A stretch of DNA of 37,932 nucleotides from an uncultured Prevotellaceae bacterium (GCA_902800585.1 CADCEW010000068.1:1-37932), one strand, 5' to 3'; counted from the first letter of the stretch, positions 16,274 to 23,768 are shown. Made by a program: numbers and translations. The notes: generated by a model not told the origin, from the sequence alone.

Positions 16274-16836
16274 GGATTATCACAGGTAAATACAAGGGAA
16301 GGCATTTCGAAATACCACGTTCCTTCAAGGCACGTCCGACAACGGATTTTGCCAAGGAGAATATCTTCAATGTACTTAATGGTTATATCGATTTCGAAGA
16401 CGCTACGGCACTCGATCTCTTCTCTGGAACAGGAAGTATTACATTAGAACTTCTCTCTCGTGGCTGCAGTCAGGTCATCAGCGTTGAGTTGGATCGTGAC
16501 CATCATCGCTTTATACAGGAATGCCTGAATAAGTTGATAAAGGACAAAGGACAAGAATCAACAGTCATTCCCATTCGTGGCGATGTCTTCCGTTTCATCA
16601 AATCATGTAAACAGCAGTTTGATTTCATCTTTGCCGATCCGCCATACGCACTGAAGGAATTGCCAACTATTCCAGACCTTATTTTCGAGAAAAACCTATT
16701 GAAAGAAGATGGCATCTTCGTCTTTGAACATGGTAAGGATTATGATTTCTCGCAGCATCCCCATTTTGTGGAACACCGCTCGTATGGCAGTGTGAACTTC
16801 TCACTGTTCAAAGCAACGGCGACATCAGCCGAGTAA
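16270..16836 (+). CDS. rsmD: 16S rRNA (guanine-966-N2) methyltransferase
   Basis: Methylates G966 of 16S rRNA in the 30S subunit using S-adenosylmethionine. At 188 residues it has the usual length. Seen: MRIITGKYKGRHFEIP at the start, ARPTTDFAKENIFNVL, the SAM-binding LDLFSGTGSITLELLSRG (49-66), and the catalytic DPPY at 123-126. The start at 16270 is chosen over a longer frame beginning at 16135 because homology begins exactly here and it overlaps the DUF3822 stop. Its last 29 bases overlap the convergent cardiolipin synthase gene. Confidence 0.94.
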   Translation: MRIITGKYKGRHFEIPRSFKARPTTDFAKENIFNVLNGYIDFEDATALDLFSGTGSITLELLSRGCSQVISVELDRDHHRFIQECLNKLIKDKGQESTVIPIRGDVFRFIKSCKQQFDFIFADPPYALKELPTIPDLIFEKNLLKEDGIFVFEHGKDYDFSQHPHFVEHRSYGSVNFSLFKATATSAE

Positions 16837-18247
16837 GACTCTCCCACAAGCGTTTTGTGAACTTCGGATGAATCCTATCAGGTATGTCACCCAATAGGAC
16901 AGATTGTTCCTGATCCTTCAGGAAGATATTCTTCATGCGTAAGGCTGTTCCTTCATCGTAGATAAACGCATTCGCCTCGAAATTATTTTCGAAGGAGCGG
17001 AAGTCTACATTGGTAGAACCGCAAGTCGTCAGCGAGTCGTCACACACCATCATCTTAGAGTGTAGGAATCCTGTTTCATAGAGATATACCTGTACGCCTG
17101 CCTCGTAAGCCTCACGCAGATAGGAACGCGAAGCCCACTCCACGAAACGGGCATCAGAGCGGCGAGGACAGAGGATGCGCACATCGACACCTGCCATTGC
17201 TGCTGTTTTTAAAGCAAAGAGCACGGGTTCGTTTGGCAGGAAATAGGGGGTTTCAATATAGATATAACGTCGTGCCGCCAGAATGACACGTACAAAGCCC
17301 TGCATGATTTCAGGATAGGGATTCGTAGGACCACTGGTAACAACTTGTACAAGACAATTGTTAGTTAATAGTTCATCGCTCATCGTCGATATTTGGGGAT
17401 AGTAGATACGATCGGAGATAAGGGTACGATCTACAAAATACCAGTCAACGAGGAAGGCACGTTGGAGGGCATAGACAGCTCCTCCTGTTATGCGTAGCAT
17501 AGTGTCGCGCCAAGGTTGTTCTCCTGTTCCTTTCACATAACGGATGGCGATATTCATACCTCCGATATATCCCACTTTGCCATCAATGATAATCAATTTG
17601 CGGTGGTTGCGATAATTGACCTTACTTGTAAACGAGGGGAAGCGTACAGGTAGGTAGGCTGCCACTTCAATCCCTTCTTCACGCATCCTCTCAAAGAAGC
17701 GATGACTCACTTTCCAACAGCCCACATCGTCATAGATGACACGCACAAGTACACCCTGTCGCGCCTTGTCTATCAATGCATCCGTTATCAAATAGCCCAA
17801 GGCATCATCTTCGATGATATACATGTCGATGTGGATATGATGTTTTGCCTGGGCGATATCTTTCAGCAACTCAGGGAAGAACGCATAGCCGTCCGTCATG
17901 ATATCTATCTGATTATCCTTGAAAGGCAGAGAGAACGACTGGTTGACAAAGAGGTCGACCAGTTGCTTGTGTCGCTCAGGCACGCGTAGGTTCTCCTGTT
18001 CTACGAATTCCAGCATCGAGCGTTTCGTCAGTTGGTCGAGGGAACGCTGACTGACGAGTCGTTCTTTGCGATGGTTTACTCCGAAGAAGAGATAGAATAC
18101 CAGTCCGACAACAGGTACAAACAATATCACCAACGCCCATGCCATTGTCTTGGCAGGCTGTCGGTTGTCCATCACCACGTGGATGACACCCATAGCGATG
18201 GCGATCCACATGATGGTTACACCTATTATATATAGTAGTGACTGCAT
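16808..18247 (-). CDS. cls: Cardiolipin synthase
   Basis: Condenses two phosphatidylglycerols (or equivalent) to cardiolipin in the inner membrane. The 479 residues contain two N-terminal membrane spans (about 3-25 and 36-57). Two phospholipase-D HKD motifs follow: NHRKLIIIDGKVGYIGG (His215, Lys217, Asp222) and LHSKMMVCDDSLTTCGSTN (His396, Lys398, Asp403). It starts 4 bases after the dnaG stop on the same strand and so is very likely cotranscribed with it. The 3' end overlaps rsmD convergently. Confidence 0.94.
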   Translation of the reverse strand: MQSLLYIIGVTIMWIAIAMGVIHVVMDNRQPAKTMAWALVILFVPVVGLVFYLFFGVNHRKERLVSQRSLDQLTKRSMLEFVEQENLRVPERHKQLVDLFVNQSFSLPFKDNQIDIMTDGYAFFPELLKDIAQAKHHIHIDMYIIEDDALGYLITDALIDKARQGVLVRVIYDDVGCWKVSHRFFERMREEGIEVAAYLPVRFPSFTSKVNYRNHRKLIIIDGKVGYIGGMNIAIRYVKGTGEQPWRDTMLRITGGAVYALQRAFLVDWYFVDRTLISDRIYYPQISTMSDELLTNNCLVQVVTSGPTNPYPEIMQGFVRVILAARRYIYIETPYFLPNEPVLFALKTAAMAGVDVRILCPRRSDARFVEWASRSYLREAYEAGVQVYLYETGFLHSKMMVCDDSLTTCGSTNVDFRSFENNFEANAFIYDEGTALRMKNIFLKDQEQSVLLGDIPDRIHPKFTKRLWESLTRLMSPLL

Positions 18248-18251
18248 GACG

Positions 18252-20201
18252 CTAACGTCCTAATTGTCGTCCCAGTTCCTGATACAACTTATTCGTTTCG
18301 ATGAACTCGTCCACTAATTCCTTCATACGCTCCTTTTTCGGATTCGTCTTCAACTCACGATTGATTTCCTTCAGTCGTTCACTCACAATGATATAGCGGA
18401 AGTCGAGCATCAGGTGTTCTATACGCTGACGGAGTCCCTGTTCTGTATGTTTCATTTCGAAACCTTTTCCTAACTGGTAGTCATCAACGGCAAGACGGGT
18501 GGCAAACTGACTGACTTCAATGTCTGGATGCTGTGTGAAATAGCTCTCTGCCTTGAAACCTTCCTCAACAGAATGCTCTACAGCCTCATGGAGGATACGA
18601 TTATACAAGTCGTTTCCAAACGACAACTGGTCCTCAGCGAGCTCATAGTCGACATATTGTGCGACGTTCATATTGATGATATCGCCATCCTGCGTTTCCA
18701 GTCCTTCCATGATAACCTCGTCGCCATGACGGATGATTTGTTGGATGAGCATACGTTCCACTTCTGCTGTCTGTTCTTGAGGTGTATGCAGACCAATCGG
18801 TTCCTGCGATTCTGGCGAGGATCCCTTTCGTTGTTCTTCACGCTCCGCCTCTTTGCGCTGTTCCTCCTTGTCGCCAGCGATATACTTATTTGTCTGCGAG
18901 ATAAGCGTTCGCTCGTCAACTTCCAGTCGACGTGAGCAATCAGTGATATAGGCGGAACGCACGATAGAGTCGGGGATGACACTCACGCTGCGCACAATCG
19001 AGTTAATCGCCTCAGCGCGTTTGATGGGGTCTTTGACTCCCTTCAGCAATAGATCGGTCTTAAACTGAATGAAGTCCGTCTGATGGTCCTCGATATATTG
19101 CTTGAATTCTGTGGCAGTATGCTTGCGTGAAAAGGAGTCGGGGTCGTCACCATCAGGCAATAGCAGCACTTTGACGTTCATGCCTTCCTGCAATAACATA
19201 TCCGTACCACGCATGGCAGCATGGATTCCAGCCTCGTCACCATCATAGAGTAATACGATATTTTGTGTGAAGCGACGCAGCAGACGTATCTGATAGACAG
19301 AGAGTGCTGTGCCAGAGTTTGCCACCACATTCTCCAATCCGCACTGGTGCAAGGCAATGACATCCGTATAGCCTTCCACCATATAGACGCAGTCCTCTTT
19401 GACAATGGCTTTCTTCGCCTGATAGATACCATAGAGTTCGCGCTCCTTATGATAGATTTCCGAGTCGGGCGAATTGACATATTTCTGTTGCACACCTTTT
19501 GTTGCTGCATCTAACTTACGACCGCCAAACGCCACCACCTTACCACTGACATTCAACCAAGGGAAGATGGCACGACCAGCAAAGCGGTCGATAAGAGAAC
19601 TCTTCTCGCTCCTCGTTCCTCGCTCCTCGTTCCTCTCATAACACAAGCCTGTCTTGATTAAAAACTCATCTTTATAGCCTTTGCGATGCGCCTCGTTGAC
19701 AAGGGCATCACGCTTGGTAAGTGCAAAGCCCAACAGGAACTTCTTGATGATATCATCGCGAATGCCACGACTGCGGAAATACTGTTTTCCGATGGCTTGT
19801 CCGTCCACGTCGTTGTTCAGTATCTCATGGAAATACTGACACGCCCATTCGTTGACGATAAACATCGACTCACGATCGCTCTGCTCCTTCTTCTCCTCGT
19901 CAGTGAGTTCGCGCTCCTGAATCTCGATATTGTATTTCTTCGCCAACCAACGCAACGCCTCAGGATAAGTGATTTGCTCGTGTTTCATGAGGAAATTGAC
20001 AGCATTGCCACCCTCGCCACATGCAAAACAATGACATATCTGCTTCGATGGTGATACCATGAACGATGGTGTCTTGTCATCATGGAAAGGGCACAATCCC
20101 TTGTAGTTAACCCCCGCCTTGCGCAGGTTAACGAACTCGCCAACCACATCCACGATGTTTACGGCATCCATGATTTTGTCTATCGTCGCTCTGTCAATCA
20201 T
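18252..20201 (-). CDS. dnaG: DNA primase
   Basis: Synthesises RNA primers for replication. Of the 649 residues, the zinc-binding domain has Cys37, His40, Cys58 and Cys61 (CPFH...CHCFAC). The catalytic core with the Toprim domain includes VYMVEGYTDVIALHQCG and LLYDGDEAGIHAAM. From about 450 to the end is the helicase-binding region. Two low-complexity insertions are notable: ERNEERGTRSEKSS, just before the conserved DRFAGRAIFP and encoded by four CTCGYTC heptamers (19605-19632), and GDKEEQRKEAEREEQRKG, after the core. A TACTTTCG box at 20211-20218 is the likely promoter, giving a very short leader. Confidence 0.96.
   Translation of the reverse strand: MIDRATIDKIMDAVNIVDVVGEFVNLRKAGVNYKGLCPFHDDKTPSFMVSPSKQICHCFACGEGGNAVNFLMKHEQITYPEALRWLAKKYNIEIQERELTDEEKKEQSDRESMFIVNEWACQYFHEILNNDVDGQAIGKQYFRSRGIRDDIIKKFLLGFALTKRDALVNEAHRKGYKDEFLIKTGLCYERNEERGTRSEKSSLIDRFAGRAIFPWLNVSGKVVAFGGRKLDAATKGVQQKYVNSPDSEIYHKERELYGIYQAKKAIVKEDCVYMVEGYTDVIALHQCGLENVVANSGTALSVYQIRLLRRFTQNIVLLYDGDEAGIHAAMRGTDMLLQEGMNVKVLLLPDGDDPDSFSRKHTATEFKQYIEDHQTDFIQFKTDLLLKGVKDPIKRAEAINSIVRSVSVIPDSIVRSAYITDCSRRLEVDERTLISQTNKYIAGDKEEQRKEAEREEQRKGSSPESQEPIGLHTPQEQTAEVERMLIQQIIRHGDEVIMEGLETQDGDIINMNVAQYVDYELAEDQLSFGNDLYNRILHEAVEHSVEEGFKAESYFTQHPDIEVSQFATRLAVDDYQLGKGFEMKHTEQGLRQRIEHLMLDFRYIIVSERLKEINRELKTNPKKERMKELVDEFIETNKLYQELGRQLGR
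19605..19632. repeat. Heptamer array inside dnaG
   Basis: Four 7-bp units: CTCGCTC, CTCGTTC, CTCGCTC, CTCGTTC. They encode the charged insertion before the RNA-polymerase core motif. Confidence 0.88.
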
Positions 20202-20210
20202 AACCGTTTG

Positions 20211-20218
20211 CGAAAGTA
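20211..20218 (-). promoter_or_regulatory. -7 box of dnaG
   Basis: Minus strand TACTTTCG, a one-base variant of TAnnTTTG, nine bases before the dnaG ATG. Confidence 0.5.
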
Positions 20219-20266
20219 CAAAAAAGTGAGCAAACCACCAAAGAATTCCATAAAAGATTTTGTGAA

Positions 20267-20635
20267 AAACACCTACCTAGTTACAAAAATGGTATCATCA
20301 ATAATTATGCATCGTTATTGGCGTTGCAGCCACCTATGCCTGGAACTACAGCCTTCTATCACTTGTTCCAAAGCCTTCTAACGTTGTTTCTAAAGCCTCC
20401 TATACCCCCATCGGAGATACTGGAATACCCCCTAAACAGGCTTTAGAATGAAGCATCGGAGATACTGGAGTAAAATGGGGGTATAAATATCCAAAAGTGA
20501 AATGGATGTATATGCAAAAAGACTTGGTGGCGATAGGGTACCTGTTAGGTAGGTGTTTGCCAAACAGGTACCTACTCCCAATCCCTTTATTTATCGGCAT
20601 TTCAAGCGTATTAGGGTAGGAGGGTAGGTGTTGCA
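20267..20635. repeat. Dense noncoding repeat region
   Basis: No convincing gene in 469 bases. Perfect inverted repeats: AAACACCTACCTA (20267-20279) with 20546-20558, TTCTAAAGCCT (20388-20398) with 20438-20448, TATACCCCCAT (20401-20411) with 20475-20485, and GGTACCTGTT (20537-20546) with 20563-20572. Direct repeats: CATCGGAGATACTGGA at 20409-20424 and 20454-20469, and GCCTYCTA at 20351, 20373 and 20395, exactly 22 bases apart. It could be a folded RNA, a miniature element or a protein-binding region. Confidence 0.7.
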
Positions 20636-20670
20636 TGAAATTAGGTTAATAATCAAAATTATCAACTATT

Positions 20671-21183
20671 ATGAATAGTGATAAGCATTTTTATGAAGAC
20701 AAGCTTTTTGGAAAGCGATTGTTGATTAGTTATAAGGCTGACCCAACGGAATTGGATGATAATATCCGTGTAGCACGAGTGTTACTTAATTGTTTTGCCG
20801 ATATGTTCATACGTATAAATGAACATTTGCTAACTATAGGTCACAAGAATCCAGAGTACACTATAAATGGAAAATTGGGTGACAGAAAGGGTGTGGAAAG
20901 CGAGAATGGCATTAAGTCAGCCTTTCGTAAGGCGAAACAACAGGGTTGTCAAGTGGTGGTGCTTGATTTTGACATGCATATGTCTGAGAGTATTTTGAAG
21001 ACTAAGAAAATAGTTTCAGGTCTCTTCGGTCGACATGATGATTTTACTCAAGGAGCCCTTGATGAATGTTACGTAGTACATAATAGTAAAGCCGTTGTGA
21101 TCAAGTCAAATACCTTTGCTGCTCCAGACAAAGAATCTATCAAACAACTTATTAACGAGGTGATAGAAAAACTGAGGACATAA
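20671..21183 (+). CDS. Orphan small protein, possible BECR-fold nuclease
   Basis: A 170-residue soluble protein with no signal peptide. The segment NPEYTINGKLGDRKGVESENGIKSAFRKAKQQGCQVVVLDFD (about 72-115) has the pattern 'a stated sequence, (G/A)D.K, helix, then a hydrophobic strand ending in Asp'. That pattern is seen in BECR-like nuclease domains (barnase/EndoU/colicin/RelE-like) of phage and toxin proteins. This is a pattern judgement, not a search result. It stands alone between two gene-free repeat-rich regions, with no recognisable antitoxin. A minus-strand promoter just past its 3' end points into it. Its stop codon lies in a 9-bp hairpin (21174-21202). Isolation and context suggest acquired DNA. 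Confidence 0.6.
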   Translation: MNSDKHFYEDKLFGKRLLISYKADPTELDDNIRVARVLLNCFADMFIRINEHLLTIGHKNPEYTINGKLGDRKGVESENGIKSAFRKAKQQGCQVVVLDFDMHMSESILKTKKIVSGLFGRHDDFTQGALDECYVVHNSKAVVIKSNTFAAPDKESIKQLINEVIEKLRT

Positions 21184-21202
21184 CCTTGTGGGCTATGTCC
21201 TC
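21174..21202. repeat. Hairpin across the stop of the orphan ORF
   Basis: GAGGACATA (21174-21182) pairs perfectly with TATGTCCTC (21194-21202). No T-tract follows. Confidence 0.6.
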
Positions 21203-21210
21203 GTAAAACG

Positions 21211-21278
21211 GTCAGAAAGGTCCAGCTTGAATTCTGCTATGAAAGCAAATGTTTCGCGCCCTCTGACGACATTCTGAC
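21211..21278 (-). ncRNA. Possible small RNA antisense-oriented to the orphan ORF
   Basis: A promoter on the minus strand would start a transcript near 21277. The first bases GTCAGAA (21272-21278) are complementary to TTCTGAC-type sequence about 60 bases later (21211-21217), closing a roughly 68-nt hairpin structure. Only an 11-codon frame exists within. Extension past this point would run antisense to the orphan ORF. Confidence 0.35.
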
Positions 21279-21282
21279 ACTG

Positions 21283-21314
21283 CAAAGATAAGTATTATTT
21301 CTGAAACTACCAAA
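21283..21314 (-). promoter_or_regulatory. Orphan minus-strand promoter
   Basis: Minus strand TTTG (21311-21314), 20 bases, TATCTTTG (21283-21290): an exact consensus promoter with no annotated gene on that strand downstream before dnaG. Confidence 0.6.
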
Positions 21315-21356
21315 CATTTCCTTATTTTCTTTCAGAAAACAATGTCTTTTCAAGGT

Positions 21357-21466
21357 GTTTGTGGCTTACAAACGACCCGTTTGAACGTTACATTCACCCC
21401 GTTTGGAGCGTTCAAACTTCGCAAACTTTTTGTACAAACTTGAGAAATGGTTACAATTGTAACCAT
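21357..21466. repeat. Cluster of hairpins and a 20-bp perfect palindrome
   Basis: GTTTGT-ggctt-ACAAAC at 21357-21373; GTTTGAACG (21379-21387) with CGTTCAAAC (21409-21417); and the perfect palindrome ATGGTTACAATTGTAACCAT at 21447-21466, followed at once by another GTAACC half-site. No gene here. Confidence 0.75.
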
Positions 21467-21609
21467 GTAACCGTCTAAAACGTCAGCCAGGAGATCTTGA
21501 ATGCGAAATTTCTTTTGAAAAACTTGCAACTATAAGAAATAATCTTTATCTTTAAAACAAGTTTTTAAGATACTTTCGTTCGAAAAAGAAAGAAAAATGT
21601 ACTTTTTTC

Positions 21610-21640
21610 TTTGCTTTTTGCTCACTTATGCGTATCTTTG
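21610..21640 (+). promoter_or_regulatory. Promoter of the LRR_5 gene
   Basis: TTTG (21610-21613), 19 bases, TATCTTTG (21633-21640). It is about 400 bases before the LRR_5 start, so the transcript has a long leader. Confidence 0.7.
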
Positions 21641-21646
21641 CAGTGT

Positions 21647-22038
21647 TCTCACGCCGAAGTCACTGTAAAGTGGCGGCTGGTAGAGGGCAGACATAATGGT
21701 TAAAAGCGTTTGCTGACGCTTGGTTTTGACATCTTGAAACTTCGAACACTTCAAGTCGTAATAAAAACCATGCAACGGTAGATGCTCATGGGTATGTAAT
21801 ATCAAGTCCATGTTATGCCTTATTCTTTATATAAGGTGGATTAGCATATATACATACGGCGTGGGGTCTGCGTTGCTCGTTTCGTTACGACGGGTAAGTT
21901 CGAAGACCTCAAGATGTGGAACGGGTAACGGTAAGGGTTCCACGCTTTTGGTGCAATGATGTCACGTCGCTGCATGTTTTCCAATAATAACGTCTGGGAA
22001 GGGACTGAAGGACAGGACTAATCAAGGAGTAACAAATT
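21647..22038 (+). promoter_or_regulatory. Long structured 5' leader of the LRR_5 mRNA
   Basis: About 390 noncoding bases between the promoter and the LRR_5 ATG. Likely stems: AAGCG/CGCTT (21704-21721), CTTGAA/TTCAAG (21733-21755), GGTCT/AGACC (21865-21908) enclosing TCGT/ACGA, and GTGGAAC/GTTCCAC (21916-21943). The density of stems and the absence of an ORF on the plus strand suggest a cis-regulatory RNA. No known riboswitch class was recognised. Confidence 0.5.
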
Positions 22039-23352
22039 ATGAAGAAAATCTTTGTGAGTTTATTGGCATTTGCATTGATGCCACAAGTTTCATGGAGCGC
22101 AGATGGAGACATCTTCTATGTGAATTCCGAAGAGGGTGTATCCATCAGATTTCAAGTGCTAAGTGAGGAAAACAAAACCTGTATAGTATATACTGGAGAT
22201 GATCCTGAACGGGCAATAGACACTTCATACGAGGGACCATTGACGATACCATCTGTGGCTAATGGATATACAGTTGTTGATATGACAGGAGGTGCGTTTA
22301 ATTGTTGTAAGATAACCTCTGTCGTACTGCCTAATACAATGACACAATGGGGCTCTAATGATTCGTTTAAATACGGAATGCAGTACTCTGATTTTTTCTC
22401 AGGATGCCCACTCACTTCTGTAACGATTCCTGAAGGTATTACCGCAATAGGAACAAATGCTTTTTATCAGTGTACTAATTTAACCTCAATTACTTTACCT
22501 AAGAGTTTAACCCGTATTGGATTTGAGGCATTTATGGGTTCCGGTTTAACAGAAATAGTCTTTCCCTCTAATGTTAAGTACATAGAAGCCCAGGCATTTG
22601 TAACAGAAGGTTGGGACTCGTCTATTCTTTCTTCTGCCACATTTGATAATTGTTGTCCTGAATTTGATGGTTATGGTTATACTTATGATAGTTTTAGTGC
22701 AGACGATATCTATTACCCTGCCTATGCATATTCATATTATCAGGGTTTACTTTCCGATGGCGTTATTTCTGGCACCCTTCACCCCCAAATCAAGATTGAT
22801 CGTGAGTGGACGACCTATTGTGTTACGGAATCATTTGACGTGCCTGAAGGCATTGATGCATACGTTGTGAAGAGTTATGACGCTGGCGTAGTGACGTTGC
22901 AGAAGGTGACAACCATCAATGCAGGACAAGGTGTGCTGTTGAAACCTGCTGAGGTGGGAACATTTTACAATACAACAGTATGTGCATCGGCTCCTGACCC
23001 CTATGAGAGCAATATGCTGAAAGGCGTGACAACAGCAACAGCGATTGGTGCTACCAGTGGTGATTACACTAATTATATTTTCACCAAGGTAGGAGATGAG
23101 ATAGGTTTCTATCCAGCCAATGCAGGAACGATACCTGCTTATAAGGCATATCTACAAATACCTACTGCTTCATTGCCAAGTGGTGCTCCTTCCCGTCTGT
23201 CCATTGCGATAGATGATGAAACGACAGGAATAAAGCCTACCCCCAGCCCCTCCCAAAAGGGAAGGGAGTGGTATGACCTTAATGGTCGTCGTGTGACTCA
23301 TCCAACTAATGGGCTATATATCATTAATGGTAAGAAGGTAATCATTAAATAA
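22039..23352 (+). CDS. BspA-like LRR_5 surface protein
   Basis: A 437-residue exported protein. The signal peptide (1-20) ends SWS-A. Residues 60-200 hold LRR_5 (BspA-type, Treponema pallidum-like) repeats: LTSVTIPEGITAIGTNAFYQCTNL, LTSITLPKSLTRIGFEAF and LTEIVFPSNVKYIEAQAF are consecutive turns. Residues 255-395 form a beta-rich domain (TYCVTESFDVPEG). The end, WYDLNGRRVTHPTNGLYIINGKKVIIK in pieces, is a type IX/Por-style C-terminal sorting or anchoring tail. Just before the tail, PTPSPSQKGRE is encoded by a GC-rich element like that in the helicase gene. Likely a host- or substrate-contacting surface protein. A long leader precedes it, and a 42-residue peptide gene follows after 10 bases. 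Confidence 0.88.
   Translation: MKKIFVSLLAFALMPQVSWSADGDIFYVNSEEGVSIRFQVLSEENKTCIVYTGDDPERAIDTSYEGPLTIPSVANGYTVVDMTGGAFNCCKITSVVLPNTMTQWGSNDSFKYGMQYSDFFSGCPLTSVTIPEGITAIGTNAFYQCTNLTSITLPKSLTRIGFEAFMGSGLTEIVFPSNVKYIEAQAFVTEGWDSSILSSATFDNCCPEFDGYGYTYDSFSADDIYYPAYAYSYYQGLLSDGVISGTLHPQIKIDREWTTYCVTESFDVPEGIDAYVVKSYDAGVVTLQKVTTINAGQGVLLKPAEVGTFYNTTVCASAPDPYESNMLKGVTTATAIGATSGDYTNYIFTKVGDEIGFYPANAGTIPAYKAYLQIPTASLPSGAPSRLSIAIDDETTGIKPTPSPSQKGREWYDLNGRRVTHPTNGLYIINGKKVIIK
23237..23268. repeat. GC-rich palindromic element in the LRR_5 gene
   Basis: CTACCCCCAGCCCCTCCC, AAAA, then GGGAAGGGAG: an imperfect hairpin that encodes PTPSPSQKGRE. It matches the element at 14604-14634 in sequence, reading frame and peptide. 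Confidence 0.75.
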
Positions 23353-23362
23353 GAGAACAACA

Positions 23363-23491
23363 ATGAAAAAGAAATATATGAAACCTGTTGTACAGGCGAT
23401 AGTCTTGCAACAAAAATTGATGCTACTTGCCGGTTCCGACACATTTAATGTGCACGATGATACGTCAGTCGATCCAAAAGATACATGGTAA
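23363..23491 (+). CDS. 42-residue peptide with leader-like N-terminus
   Basis: MKKKYMKPVVQAIVLQQ then LMLLAGSD and an acidic, polar end (HDDTSVDPKDTW). It begins 10 bases after the LRR_5 stop. Similar short proteins (basic MKK-Y-KP start, hydrophobic segment, LLAGS, then a variable acidic tail) are, to my recollection, frequent in Prevotella and usually labelled hypothetical. The layout resembles a peptide precursor with a conserved leader and a variable core, but no maturation or transport gene is nearby. Function unknown. Confidence 0.55.
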   Translation: MKKKYMKPVVQAIVLQQKLMLLAGSDTFNVHDDTSVDPKDTW

Positions 23492-23512
23492 AGAAGGGTT
23501 TCAGTTAGGGTT

Positions 23513-23568
23513 GCACCATCTTTCACCTATGGCTGAACGACCTTGCAGCTGTAGGTGAAAGATCGTGC
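23513..23568. repeat. Large hairpin downstream of the peptide gene
   Basis: GCAC-c-ATCTTTCACCTA (23513-23529) pairs with TAGGTGAAAGAT-c-GTGC (23552-23568): 12 perfect bp, one mismatch, 4 more bp, loop of 22. A smaller stem AGTAAG/CTTACT follows near 23576-23594. The rest of the 340-base gap to the next gene holds only a promoter. It probably ends the LRR_5 transcript or is a repeated extragenic element. Confidence 0.6.
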
Positions 23569-23760
23569 GCCTGTACGTGCAAGAAAGTAAGAAGGCTACT
23601 TACTCCTCGAAAGTGTCGTTTGAATACCTTGAAACAATGGCACCTTCTTCTATTATCTTGGAAGGAGGGATTATTTTGTTAATCTTATTAAAAACAGGGG
23701 CGTTGCTCGATAGAATCGTCGGAGTCGTAGAATAGCGTTTGTTAGATTCAGATTTTTATT

Positions 23761-23768
23761 GTACCTTC
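23761..23768 (+). promoter_or_regulatory. Promoter box of the four-helix-bundle gene
   Basis: TACCTTCG at about 23762-23769, a one-base variant of TAnnTTTG. The leader contains a 10-codon open frame (23807-23839) that overlaps the gene start. Confidence 0.5.

Noticed and set aside
20351-20402. Possible CRISPR-like array (GCCTYCTA every 22 bases)
   Set aside because: The repeat is only 8 bp, there are three copies, and no cas gene is near. Other arrays with 7-9 bp units have no spacers at all.
20400-20636. A 78-codon minus-strand frame in the repeat region
   Set aside because: It crosses several inverted repeats, reads as low-information sequence, and has no start signal.
21626-21811. A 61-codon minus-strand frame in the leader region
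   Set aside because: No signal or family features, and it runs against the clear plus-strand promoter and leader structure.
20202-22038. A mobile element or genomic island
   Set aside because: The gap and orphan ORF suggest it, but no transposase, integrase, tRNA-end repeat or clear boundary duplication was found.
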